DNA of 64,000 nt, taken from positions 8,933,001 through 8,997,000 of the forward strand of contig NC_045148.1 in the NCBI RefSeq assembly GCF_008831285.2, read 5' to 3'. Position numbers and translations under genes: made by a program. This DNA is from Nymphaea colorata (taxonomy: Eukaryota > Streptophyta > Magnoliopsida > Nymphaeales > Nymphaeaceae). This document shows, one piece after another, positions 12,988 to 25,180 of this stretch (position 1 is the first letter of the stretch; the number at the start of each line of letters is the position of its first letter). Below the pieces are notes generated by a model that was given only the letters and a program-made list of their open reading frames with translations, did no database searches and was not told where the DNA came from.

Positions 12988-15421
12988 GTCAGTCCTTAAC
13001 AGGATTTGAAGATCTCAATTTTTTTCATGCACATTCCATTACCAACATTTTCTCCAACAAAAACCAAACAAGGTTGCAAAATTTTTTCAAGTACGAAACC
13101 ACGTGTAGCAGAACCATACCTGCGCGTTATGAGTTACCAAGGCCATTTCCTCTTTTACATTGAACCTCCTAACGCCATGAACCCCTATTTCTCTCAAAAG
13201 CAGAGAAAAAGGAAACAGAAAGAAAGAATCAGGGATAAAGGAATGACAAACGAATGAAAATTCTGCACTAGCATCTCAAATACTCTTCTCAAACAAAAAC
13301 AACATAGTAATGCAGCAGCAAAATCCACATACTTTCGTGAACTTTGCATGAACAACACTAATCGCTGCAAAGCTCAGAACAAGATAAGAAGTAGACAGTA
13401 TAAACAAACTAAGAAAGCAACAGAAAACCTCAAACGGTTAAGCCAACGTGGTTTGGTTTAATTACCTCACGACCGCCAACAAAAGGTCCCTGTGCAGATA
13501 TCAACTGCCGTAAAAGAAAGCACATAAAGGAACAACCAATATCTCCCGCCGTAATGAATCACACATTACTTATTCTATCTCAAAAAAGCAAGAGATGTCC
13601 AGCCCTAACATGAATGGTAGGAGAAAAAACAGTGAAAACTTCCCCTGCTCCATAAATTAGGGAAGAACAGAAACACCATCTCTCAGTAGTTCCCAATAAC
13701 AACGAAATGGTTGTGCCCCGAATTCATTCAAGAAGGCACAAAATTGACATCATTTGAATCCAACATACCACCAAAGGCGAAAAAGAAGTCACCACGTTTC
13801 AGGCACGATAAAGAAGACAAATAAGCAAAAGAATACTGCCCATTAACCGATACGGCTAAAGATAACACATGATACTCGAAAACCATTTCCCAAGTAACAA
13901 TTTGCTGACCTTGACACGGGAATCATCTTGCCCTCAATGCTTTAGGCACCCAAACGACAAATGGGTTTCACTAAAATACGGAACCTCTCACGAATCCTCC
14001 AGGAAAAACAGAAGAGATAGAGAGCAGGCACCAAATTAGTTGCTTTGGGAATGTGGGGGACGAGAGAAGGAAGGCGAGGATTCGTACTTGGGGATAGAAC
14101 GGAAGGACCTCCGGTTGCTTTGCTTTACACCAATGGATAAAACCGGAGGGAACAATGACGGAAATAAGAGAAAAGAGAGGATAAATGACGGAATGCCTCA
14201 CCCTGCCGTAGGAAAGGCGGCTTAAATTGTGCCTTCTTGGCGTTAACAAAGAATTGAAAATATTGCTGTTGTTAAAAACTTCAAACTCATTTTTTGTTTG
14301 TTAAATTCCAAGGGATACTTTTATTTTGTTCTTTTCCTGTGATGGCGGAATAAGAAATTTTTAGTTAAAAGACATCAATAATAAATTTTAAATTTTTAAA
14401 AAACATTGTTACTTAAATGAAAAAAATTACCTCAAAATATTAAAAAATAAGTTTTTTTTTTTGTTGTGATTAGTGTACGCAATTGCCCGCACATTAAGCA
14501 CACCTGCCTCCATCCTTGTTCTGCAATGACCACCCTTGTTCTACAACAACTTTTATGCCTTAGGCTAACATGACCATGGAAGAGATCTGGGGTTTAGCCT
14601 TAATTTAAGTTAATTAATGACACTCTTCACATACATAACCCTTTACATTCGCTTCAAATTTGTGGATTCAAAGTGTAAATTTTTATGAGTCGCATCTTCA
14701 GTAGGTCTCTTTCATCTCCTTACGAAATATTTTACATAAGTCGTCTCTTCACATTTAGTAAAGAGCAATCAAACATTTTATATACAATTGTATGGTAAGT
14801 CTCTAAAATACTTCACCTAGTGAACTGTAAATTCGTATGATGTAGGCAATCCCAAGCCTGACGTAATTGGACATAGAGCAATTATACCAAGTAAGTCTGG
14901 CGTGGAACATGACCTGTTGGATCCTTTAGAACCTGATATCTGTAGGCAATCCGACCTGGTTAAGATTCAAACTTGGACAAATATTGCTGCCATTTTTCAT
15001 ATGATTTCAGCTTAATCTGGATAGAGAACCCTAGTAACTGAATGCTTCTTGATAAGATATCTGACATAACTCTAAACAATTTATACTCCCATATTGAACT
15101 CCATTTATAGCTCTAGCCCTTAGTTGGTGAAGCTTTTGTCACTGATGTATGGATTAAGAAGCATACCTAAATCCATTGCTCAAAGGGAAGGGACCCTATA
15201 TATTTTCCAAGGGATTTTGTGATGTGCGCAGGGAAGCTGTAAGGCTGCCTTCAAAGATATAAAAAGTTGTGTAGTGAAAATGTCAATCTCATAAAGCTCC
15301 AAGGACAACAATTTTATTTATAAATTTATGAGACATCTTGACCTTGCTCAAATTAACACAAGGAACACCAATCTGTTATGAGCATAAAGCTACAATGGTA
15401 ATGACAAGATATGTGATTCAT
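12988..15421. other. Upstream region of the EMB2759-like gene and gene-free intergenic DNA
   Basis: The minus-strand 5' UTR and promoter of the EMB2759-like gene should lie at about 12988-14230. A possible leader-intron donor (GAG|GTAATT, minus strand) sits at 13466/13465. Between 14250 and 15420 there is only AT-rich sequence with no coding signal. Confidence 0.4.
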
Positions 15422-15612
15422 GATGGTCAGACCAAACATATTGAGTTTCATCATCACTTCACTCATAGAATCATTGTTGAAAGACAGACTCTTTGACTGA
15501 TGAACAAGTTAACAAGTTGCTAATGGGATTCGCAAAAGCACTTTCATACTCAAAGCTTGTCAAGGTTAGGTCCCATGTTGGTATATCAGATTTTGCATCA
15601 AAGGGGAGTTAT
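15422..15612 (+). pseudogene. Ty1/Copia pol relic (end of RNase H region)
   Basis: A conceptual translation reads DGQTKHIEFHHHFTHRIIVE and then, after a stop and a frame change, TDEQVNKLLMGFAKALSYSK. The first part matches the 'TKHI(E/D)..YHF.R' block and the second the 'EQ.AD.FTKAL' block near the C-terminus of Copia polyproteins. The break and stops show a dead fragment. The rest of the element is not recognisable. Confidence 0.65.
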
Positions 15613-16394
15613 TATGTAATGACTCTGCCCACTCCCACACTAGGCTTGGGCCCATAGTTTGATGGATCTCAACCCACCCCTTAGCAATCTCAATTTCAAC
15701 TTGAAAAATGTTAACGATTTGAACAACCAACCACTTAACAACCATCTTTATAAACTCTTGAAAATCTCTCACAATCTTCAATACATGACTAAACTTTTCA
15801 AAGTAAAGCATTACAGATATAATATAACATAAAATGGTTGAGGCACTTTGATCAGTTTTCCCATTTCCATTCAGTTTCAATATGTGGGGTAGTTTTTCCC
15901 ATTTTTGTGCATGTTAAAGAAATGTGACCACAAGGTTATCAAGGTTTGTGTCTGTTTCACTCTAAAGTTTTTTGTTTTCCTACCATTAATATCTATACAA
16001 TAAGTAGTAGCACAAAATTTTATTGCATAAGAACAAAAGAAAAGTTTTGTGTTTTTCACATCTTTGCTATGTCTTATAGTGCATGCAGTTTTTTCAGTTT
16101 TGGTGCCGAGTGTTCCATATGCCAAAAACAAAGAGGTGAACAACCTATATGCATTTTTGTTTTGCATCTTTATGTTGTACTTTTGATGGCTTGTTGTTTG
16201 TAGAAGCAAAAAAGAAACAGAATACTGTAAGGCTGTTGTCTTCCTCCAGTTAATAGACGTGCATGCTGGTTTCTCTCTTCAGTTAAAAAATATATAACTT
16301 CTTGTATTTAACTTGTATGTATATGAGCTCATATAGTAGCAATAGCTAAGGTGTAGTCCAGTTTACAGGGCATCTGATAGACTGTTTAGAGTTC

Positions 16395-16986
16395 GTTTGA
16401 TGGCTATAGGACACGCGGAACAGGACACGCGTCTCCTGTTTTCCCTCGGAACGGAACAGACTGTCGGAACAGACAGAACACCTCCCGCCCCCGACCCCCA
16501 GCCCTCGACCCGGTGCCTTTCTCTCCTCCCGTTGCTTTTCTCTCCTCCTCCATCTCCGCCCCTGATTTCTCCTCCATCTCTGCGCCTGTCCCCATCGTTT
16601 TTCTCTCCAACAGAAATAGGTGAGTGTTTCCTTCTTTTTTTTTTTTTTGTTAATCTTCGCTTCCCCTACCTGCCCATCGCCCTTCCCCTCTCCGACGGAT
16701 TTGGGTGCCCTAATCAGACGAATTTTCCATCTTCAGAAAGAGGAGAGCAATTCGCAGCGGCCCCTGAGCATCGTCGTCGCGCCTCCTCTTCTCGGCGTCG
16801 CAGACTCATCTGCTCCGCCTTAGCAATCGTCATCCTCTACTCGACGTCGCAGAGTCCTCTGCTCCACCTGAGGAACCGTCGCCGCGGCTCCTCTGCTCCA
16901 CCTGAGGAACTGTCGCCGCGCCTCCTCTGCTCCACCTGAGGAACCGTCGCCGCGCATCCTCTGCTCCGCCTGAGGAATCGGCACAG
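16395..16986 (+). promoter_or_regulatory. CT-rich possible 5' leader exons and promoter region
   Basis: This GC/CT-rich island contrasts with its AT-rich surroundings. A strong donor (AATAG|GTGAGT) follows 16619, a pyrimidine tract with acceptor AATCAG precedes 16718, and another donor (CACAG|GTGACT) follows 16986. This is what a spliced 5' UTR of a plus-strand gene looks like. The next gene on this strand begins coding at 21176 behind a splice acceptor, so these could be its leader exons. No transcript supports this. Confidence 0.3.
16795..16985 (+). repeat. Imperfect ~33-bp GC-rich minisatellite
   Basis: About five units resembling CTCTGCTCCACCTGAGGAAC plus CGTCGCCGCG occur head to tail. 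The last three are nearly identical and the first two diverged. Translating them gives a Pro/Ser/Arg-rich string that is probably not protein. Confidence 0.8.
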
Positions 16987-16999
16987 GTGACTACGTTGA

Positions 17000-18930
17000 A
17001 GATTTTGGGTTTTGCATTTTTTCCTTGTACAGTGCAGAGATGACTACTGCTACTGCTACCTGTCGCATGCGTCTACCAACGATTTAGCAGAGAAAACATA
17101 TTATCATTGATTTAGCATATTAACCTTTTTCTGTTCCGTGCTATACTTGCTATTTAATTTTATCCCCAACGGTGTGAGACCAAAATCTTGGGCAAATTGA
17201 GCAGGATCCGTTGCAGTCGGTGGCTTGCTCCTCATATATGCTATACTTGCTCCGTCTCTGTCTCTCCTTGATTTTCCTTATGCAATACATGTCATGCCTC
17301 TTTTGTTTTCTCCTATTTTATTCTTGAGAGAGCAGATGGAATATAAAATCTGGTTAAGGTTACGAAGTTTTTCTATAGATTGGCCAGAGGCGGAGGTTGG
17401 AGAATGCACATCCAGATTGTGAAGGGTGGCAATTCATTTCGGAGGTGTGCATTTCCTCTGTCTCTGGGTCTAAGGTGAGTCGAAGAGAAGAATATTGCAT
17501 TCTGGTCACGTGGTGATGGCGACGGCGTTGTTTGTGTTCTTGACTCCGAGCTTGCTGTTTCAGTTGCCCAACCAGAACAGAGTGGTGGAGTTTGCAAACC
17601 TGCACACCAGTGGGATCTCCATTTTGATTCACTCCATCATCTCTTTGAACTGGTTACCATATTCCTCATAGCCATCAAGTTTCCTATTTACACAGGATAG
17701 AAGCACTAGGAAGCATGAGGCAGAGTCTCTCTCCTGTTGTCTCGACTACACAATTCATTAGGATGACATAAAATCATAATAACCCTTGTTCTCCTGAATT
17801 AAGGAGGTCTTGTGCACAACAAAACATTTTACTCATACTTACTAGAAAAGAGAACTTTTGCCTACCTATAGAACCCAGCCATACCGAACCCACACCAGCC
17901 TTAGTTAGGTCTAGGCTTGGCCGGCTACGCCCGGCCCGGCGCGGCCCTCTTCCTCGGCCACCTTCTCTTCCGTCGGCATCGTCCGGCGCGCGTGGCCGAC
18001 CTCCCGACAGCCACCTCCCGACAGCCACCTCCCGACAAAGGCAGGTAGGCGCTGTCGCTTCCCGGTTTCCTGCATATGCTACAGTGACGCTCCCCTTTCA
18101 GCCCTAGAGACGGAAATCGTGGAACTCCATCTTTAGAAATGGCCAACCAGTCTGATCTGTGGCAGAAGGATGAAAATTAATGCATTATGCCACAGAGTTG
18201 CGTGCAAAACTTTCACAATTTTGGGACTCTCTTTGTCTGTCTGTTTCTCTCTCTCTCACGTTATTGGTGGGTACCTGAATTGCATTGTTTTTCCTTTGGT
18301 TTAAATTTGTGTGATAAAGAGTCAGTAGGGATAGAATGTGGAAGCTCTGGTCGAATGAATGCACTTCATTGATTCATTCTTTGTTTGTAAGCAGCAGTCT
18401 TAATGTATACTCAGGATAAAGGTAGTGATAGGAAAAAGAGAGAGCTTCCAATTGGTTTTCTTAACTGTGCCTCTGCACTTTTTGTACTACGTAGAGGCTT
18501 CAGAAGATTCTGCCATTAGATTCTGTTGTCGTTGTCTTCAAAATGGATTCAGGTGTGCTTCTGCTTTGGCTCATGTTATGATTCGATGCATCAATATGAA
18601 CATGTATAATGTGCTTCAGAATGTTCAATTCTATCAATTGCCTTCTTTAGGATTCTTCTATTTTTTAATGGTTGAAGTATCAACTGCAACTTAATTGTTT
18701 TCTTTTCTTGCTTTTTGAAATAGCAATGAAGTGAGCATTCTTTGTCATGTCTTGCTTCAACCTCTTTTCCTTGTCCACACAATGCAAAATGAACTCATTA
18801 AGAGTCTATTTCTGCTTTTAAAGTTATATTTTATTTTAAACTGTTTGTACTGTGGTGGAAGGGAAAGAAGAATCATATACACTATAAAGTCTTCTGGCAA
18901 ATTTAGACTCAGTGGCTTGTAACTTTAAAG
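17000..18930. other. No gene recognised; short GC-rich patch
   Basis: Mostly AT-rich with no supported gene. A GC-rich patch at 17925-18045 includes three copies of a 14-bp unit (CTCCCGACAGCCAC) from 18001. Open frames here lack family features or consistent splicing. Confidence 0.45.
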
Positions 18931-18949
18931 CTAGATAAGACATATCCAT

Positions 18950-19215
18950 GATTGCTCCCTTTTGTTTCCCTTGCCCTTATATTTTAATGAAACAAGTTGA
19001 CTCAAATGAGTACTTGTTTCAGCCTTCTCGTTTTTTACAAAACGTTTTTCAACTTCATTAAGGAACACCTTAACACTAACCTCTTCAGAAATAGCGCTCC
19101 TAAAGTTTTCTATGATAGACTTCTTCATGATTGTTGGACTTAGGCGATTGGAACACTCTCATCGTTCAAAGTCCTGCTTGTCTTCACAAGAACTTTTATT
19201 TATCAGAGCAGGTGG
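18950..19215 (-). pseudogene. Ty1/Copia gag relic (UBN2-type) with in-frame stop
   Basis: On the minus strand one frame reads PPALINKSSCEDKQDFER, a stop, ECSNRLSPTIMKKSIIENF, then a segment with FLNEVEKRFVKNEKAE and LKYKGKGN. The order PPAL..., (W)ERSNRLS..., FL..I...F..SDKAE..., ..Y.G.G matches plant Copia gag polypeptides. The usual Trp of the WERSNRLS block is TGA here. No LTRs were found nearby, so it is a fragment. Confidence 0.75.
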
Positions 19216-21175
19216 GTGCTTCTTCTGAAACACAAAGTTCAGATCTATGCAATCCAGAACAATCATAACATTTTCTTTCTAAATCTTGAAATTGGAATAA
19301 TTTAGCTCAGAAATAGAACTTAAATTTGTAGATATCATTGAAACAAAAGAACTCATTGTTTTATTTCTTTCAGCTTTCTTCTTTTGTTTTATTTCAGTCT
19401 TGACAGCCGTCGTCTACTTGCATTTTGATGCATAGTTGATTAACTACTCTAAGAATAAAAAAAACCTACACGTTAGTTTTTTGTATTCTGTATGCGTGCT
19501 TTCATTAGGGAGAAGCTTTGATTAAACAGTCTGGATTTAGCTTTTAGAGTGTGAATCAGAGACACAGGACAAGGTGGAATGCTCATGGATACCATGCGAC
19601 TGACAAGGACCTGAAAGTTTTGTGTGGAGGCATAAAGCTGAAAGCAAGTGGACATATGTCAACCTAAATTAAGTCGTTACAATATTTAAGCAATTAGGTT
19701 GGACTTCACTCTTTGGTTCTTAATCTTGGAAGAGTGACTGCTGATAATAGAAGAGTTGCAGTTAGCCACACTACCTTGCTTCTTTGGATATTAAGCACCA
19801 GTGACTGTTCAATTTGCAGCTCTGCACTGATAATTTGTAGTTTTGTCTTAAAGGCCTAACTGGTGACAATAGATGGATCTGTTTTATCCAGTTAGTTTTA
19901 TTATTTCATGCCTATACATGTTGCTGCAAGATCAAAATAAAACATTGCTGCCAATGGTCATTGTGGACTACAGCTTGGGCCATGTAAACTGATGACGTAG
20001 TACATGATACACTATCTCAACTGGAGCAAGCACCACATTTGTAAAGAAGGCTTCCTTAGCAAGCTTACACGGTAAGCTAACCATGTACTAAATTTCTTCT
20101 TCTTTGTTATTTTCTGGGTGTGAGAGAGAATTGTGCAGTGGTTGAAATCATTTTTTGTGGGATTTATGTTAACACCCATCCACAATTATTCCATCAAGCC
20201 CCAGATCCAAATCACTGTCATTCTTTTCCCACCAATCGCACACTGGCTGATTTTGGAAATGGGATTAAAATCCTTCCTCCACTGATTTCAGGATTATAAT
20301 CCTGGGAATTGGGATCAAGATCTCAGGATTTTAATCATGGGGCTTTCAAATTCAGACACTGCCTTAAGGCCTTTGTATTTGCAGAAGAAAATTGGATAAA
20401 CTGTAGTTTGTAAGAAGTTGATCTTGGCCAAAGGACCTAGACGTCTCCATCTTGACATTTATCTCTAGAAAAAGTGGAAAATGGCAAGTCCTTGGAGGAA
20501 ACTTTTTTAATTATTATCTTCCATGCATAAAGGCCATGGATTTTAGGAGAATTCCCCTGCAATCAAATATATGGTAGAAGGCTTAAAATGGAAATCTACT
20601 ATCACATTAAGACTTATCCTCTTTCAAACTCAAACATCAGTAAATTTTTGGGACATTTTTTGCAATTTCAACTCAATCAGACAATTTAACATAAAATAAA
20701 ATAATAAAACTATAATATGGTATCCTATGTAGACAAACCTAAATGCATTCCTTTTTGCTTTCAGTGTTTATTGCATTTGTGCACTTTCAAGAGCCATGAA
20801 AAACCCATGGCATACTGTGCAGACTCAAGTCCATAGAGGCCAAGGGAATCTAGAGCAGGATACAGTTCAGAATTGACTGAAAGATTTTACCGAATATGCA
20901 AAAGCTTTGCTATTTGGCAAACCAAGTAACTAGTCACTCATTGCACCTACTGAGAGGTCGTGAAAACCAGATTTATATGTCATGCAACCAGACTTTGCAG
21001 TTGGCACCTGCAGCAAAGAAAATTCCTTGGGGAAAATTAACAATCATTTGCTGTAATTCTTCTATGAATTGGTTTTTTCATATTGGCATATGTACATTTT
21101 TTTTCTTTCTACTTATCTTTGGCAATAAAGTAACAATTGATGCTTCTTGTTTGATGCAATATAGTTGAAGTCCCT

Positions 21176-23629
21176 ATGGCTGATGAAGATGCAGCCCACC
21201 ATCAAACAGAAGTGAAGACTGAGGACATTCAAAATTTTGAGTAAGTTGTTTCCTTTTCGCATCTTTAAAATTTAACCTGTCAAGATATGGGATCTTTGTT
21301 TGTTTGGTCACCTTAGGAGATTATTCTGAACGAACTGTGGAAGATTGCAACCTTTGGTGTTGAGCTAATGCACAAGAATGCCATTTCACCTATTCTCCTA
21401 TATTGCCAATTATAGAGTTCATATTGGGAACTTCATGGTAATTGCCATATATTGGTAATTGCAGACATATCCATGTGATATAGTCACCTAGATTTCACAC
21501 TTCTATGGTAGTTGGGGAGTTTAACAGTTTTCTAATCCTTTAGTGTGTTGTCTGAAATCCAGTTCTTTTATGCTGAACGAAAATTAGATGTTTTTTCTTT
21601 TTCAGCCTCATTCAGTTAATGGTGCTTGTGCACTTGTTTGACAATTGGATATGCACTAGTGTGCAGATGATGCAGATCTTTGTTACTTTTCAATGGAATT
21701 TCTTCTCTTTTCTCTCAGTTTATTTGATACGAAGCTTGGGGTGACACTTTGGGTGGGTGTAGATTGTGCCCCCTAATATTTTTCTGGTTCTGTCTCTGCT
21801 TCTCTGACCTGGTGAGAGAATGTATTCCTCTTTCTAAGATTGTCAAGGAAGGAATTGCCGCAATGAGTAATTTGGACCAGAAAGAAAAAAAGCCGGAACA
21901 ATGATGTTCTTGCATTCAAAAGAGCAAGGAGGTTGAACTTATCTAAGAGTAAACTTTTTTATACAGGTTGATGAAAAAAATGTAGAGAGAACATCCCAAC
22001 ATTAGCTTTCGTAGTAACATATTCTGAATTGGCATTTGATTTTTGCTGTTTTGAGGACAGGTTATTCAAACAAGAAAAAGAAGAAAAGCATGATGAATAT
22101 CGTGCTTACCAAAGCTTATCTGTACTACATTTAATCAGATTTATGTATCCTATTTCTCCATTTCCTCATGTGGTTCTACAATTTCGTACATAATAATCTT
22201 TCATATTAGCTCTTGGGCTCTTCCCGCTTACTTTGTTTTATGGTCCTCTTTTACTAGTTCAGATAATGTTAAGCTTTCTTATTGGGGCCACAATCCGTTG
22301 CCCTTATATGATCTAATGACATTTTCGATCTTTTGTTTATTAATAGAAAAAAGAAAGCAAACAATTCAATGTAGTTAATATAGTTGGAGAAATGGAATAT
22401 GATAAAAAATGGATGAGACTGGATTCAGGATATATTGTCCAAAATTTTATCTATTTCGCCCAGTAGCACATTTTAGTCAGTGATGAAGTGGTTATTCCAC
22501 CCCACTCTCTTGTTGGGGAGCTTTGCACTCCGATGGAACATGTGGTTACGTGTATAGGCAAAACATGGCTTTCAATTTTATGGAATTGCAAGCTCCACAA
22601 GTTGTTTGGAAGCTCCTTTTGATTAATTGACAGTACAGAAAAGGAGAGCTTGATGACCATTCTGTACTGTCAGTACTGCCTAAAGTACAAAGAATGGGAG
22701 CCTGATGACCACTCATACTGTCAATACTGCCTATTGACAGTACAGAGTGGGACTTAGATGACCATTCCCATTCTCTGGTTGGGAAGAAGTGAACCCACAT
22801 AAAAACATTATGTTGTTAATGACTTGTATCATAAAGTATGGCAGTCCGTAATGCAACTGTGCTTTTGGACTTTGGAGGTCATTGAGGAAACCACATTATT
22901 CTTCTTACCGTCTATAAGACCCTTTCAAACACTTTAATATTTATTATCTGCTCAGAGCAGTTCTCTTGTTCTTTTTACATTAATAAATACTAATCTTCCT
23001 TATATGTATGCCAGTGGCCAACCTTTCACCTTTCCGCCCTAGTTGTAATTCTATACGATAATGTCAGGCATTCATTTTTCTTGTTTATGCTAATTCTAAT
23101 ATATAAATTAGTAATGGTGTATTGTACGTACCTAGTGATAGCGATGTTTCAGCTCGCATGGAGAAGTACAGTAAGTATAAAGCAGAGTATGCCCGAAGGA
23201 TAAAGGCCAAGTACTTCTCCAAGAAATCTCCAAATGGAGGTGAGTCACGGACAATAGATATCTATCTACTAATTTTGACATCTTCCCTTATGTTTAAGAG
23301 GACCCTTTTTCCAACCATCTTCGTCCTTTATTAATTCACTGTTTTTTTTTCTCTGTAATGGCCACAGTAAATGTATTTGAGAAGGAAACATCGATAGATG
23401 ATGAACTTATAAAATCAAGCCGGTAAGCACTCTGTTGCCAATGTCAAGCTTTATTATCTACAGACTTTTTGGTGAATCTAACGACCCGCTGAATGACCTT
23501 CTTAGGTGGCCATGCACAAAATATTTTATTGAATGTATTAACAATGTGGAGGATATCAGTAAGCTGTCTGGAGTTGTTGCTGATGCTGCTGCAAGTACGC
23601 CACCAAGGAAAGCATCGTCCAAAAAGTAG
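21176..23629 (+). CDS. Small lysine-rich conserved-looking protein of unknown function, 4 exons, 123 aa
   Basis: Coding exons 21176-21240, 23112-23239, 23368-23422 and 23506-23629 join in phase (2, 1, 2) to 123 codons plus stop TAG. The ATG follows a splice acceptor (CAATATAG) by 11 bases, so at least one 5' UTR exon lies upstream. The protein starts acidic (MADEDAAHHQTEVKTEDIQN), then GVLYVPSDSDVSARMEKYSK opens a strongly basic, probably helical stretch (about residues 33-60), followed by an acidic stretch, RWPCTKYF and a Lys/Ser-rich tail. No signal peptide or membrane segment is visible. Codon-level coherence over four exons with good splice sites argues it is real. I do not recognise its function. 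The large first coding intron (1.9 kb) contains a 54-bp minisatellite. Confidence 0.75.
22629..22785. repeat. Three-copy 54-bp minisatellite in intron
   Basis: Units starting at about 22629, 22683 and 22737 share GACAGTACAGA, GAGCTTGATGACCATTC and CTGTCAGTACTGCC with substitutions. Each unit also holds a small inverted repeat (GACAGTACAGA with TCTGTACTGTC). Confidence 0.8.
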
Positions 23630-24592
23630 CCGATCAGTAGGAGTGCAGAAGCCTTACTTTCTTTAAAGACGTTTCAGCGTTTGGTTACAACATTAACTAA
23701 TTTGTCATCCTATGTATATACATTTTGTAACATGAACCCTTGATCCTATTCTTTGATCTTGACACGGGCTTCCAGCCTAAATGTAGTAAACAGTAGAGCC
23801 AATTCCCATGGTGCTACATCAGTATCCTCTTATGAGATGATAGCTCGATGAGTTTTCCGGCAACTCGTTTGCCATCTTTTTTATAAATTTGTCTATTTTA
23901 GTTGGTGTTAGCATATGTTTACATTTGTTGATCTTACTTTCAAAACAAATTCCTGTTTATATATATGCTGGTGTAAATTTGGGTGAGAGAGAGAGGGAGG
24001 GAGAGAGAGAGAAACCAACCATGTTCATGAACAAACTTAGCCATGAAAAGACATGCAAAGTTAGTCTTGATGTTGTGTTTGTTCGGTCTGGGCGGTTATC
24101 CTGCATACATGTTCATAAACAAGCTAGCACTTGATTAATCCATTTCTTTCAAAAGTTACCGTGGCTTCTTCAAACAAAAGCTCCAATATTCTCAGTATCA
24201 TTACTGTCTTTCTTTTGTTTTCTCGAGTTTATTGGACCCACGAACCTCAAGCTGTCAAATGTAGCCTAAGATTTTTCTCTTTCTTTCTGGCGCAACAAAA
24301 AACATGTGGGAACCTTAGAGTACCAGTACCCATATGCTGGTACGGGGTCCGAGAACACACCTGGGTACGTTTTACCGTTTTTTAAAATTTACTTTTTATT
24401 TTTTAAAATAAATTCTAAGTGTTATTATGAAACGACATAATTTGAGATATAAATAATTTTTCTTTAAGTTTTGAGTCTTTTGTATGGTATATATGCACAC
24501 GCCCGTACATACTCACATATTCTAATATTGCCACCGTATGATACCCAAACCCAACTTGAACCCAAAGTGTAGAGTTGCACATAGATCGGATT

Positions 24593-24970
24593 AAGGCTGC
24601 GGAACGAGTCAAGCAAGTTCGAGCTTAAATCGAACTTGCTTGTTAAAATTCAATTCGAGTTTGACTTGTTTATAAATGAGTGGAGCTTGAGTTCAAATAT
24701 ATACTCAAAATTGACTCGACTCAACTATATAATGCAAGCTGAAATATAATGAAAAATAGTTAAGCTGGTATCAACTAAACGAGTTAACCAGTATAACAAA
24801 TTAGAAGAAAAGAGACATGCTTAATAAAATCGAGTTAAACTTATATTAAGTGAGTCGAGCTTGAGCTTGACGTAATATCATCGAGTGGAGTTCGAGCTTC
24901 TACTATGAAACTTGACTTGAGTTTGAGTTTTCTGATCGAATTGAGTTTGACTAAGCTCGTGTGCAGCCTT
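24593..24970. mobile_element. MITE, about 378 bp, with terminal inverted repeats
   Basis: The left end AAGGCTGCGGAACGAGTCAA and the inverse complement of the right end (AAGGCTGCACACGAGCTTAG) align as TIRs. The interior is made of Gln/Glu-free, repeated words such as GTTCGAGCTT and GAGTTTGACT on both strands and codes for nothing. Flanks GATCGGATT and GATCCGGTT could be a worn target-site duplication of 8-9 bp, which would suggest the hAT group. It lies between two plus-strand genes. Confidence 0.7.
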
Positions 24971-25180
24971 TAGATCCGGTTTCGGCCCTACCTGGTCTCC
25001 CTAAACCCGAACGAACCTTTTGGACCGGAGCTAACGGTTCGGGCCCGGCCTGACCGACTTTGATCTTTGGAGACCGCCGTCGAGTCGGGCATGAGGCGCG
25101 ATGCACTTGAGATCTAGGAAAGGAAGGTGGTAACTATTTCAGTGCGATTTGGGCGCCAAAGGAGAGGAGAAGGGTGTTCC

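Noticed and set aside
16397-16939. 180-codon Pro/Ser/Arg-rich plus-strand frame
   Set aside because: It runs across CT-rich DNA, a strong splice donor, a poly-T acceptor tract and a minisatellite; composition reflects repeats, not a protein.
17774-18146. GC-rich minus-strand frames
   Set aside because: The Arg/Gly/Pro-rich translation comes from a GC patch with a 14-bp tandem repeat; no recognisable domain.
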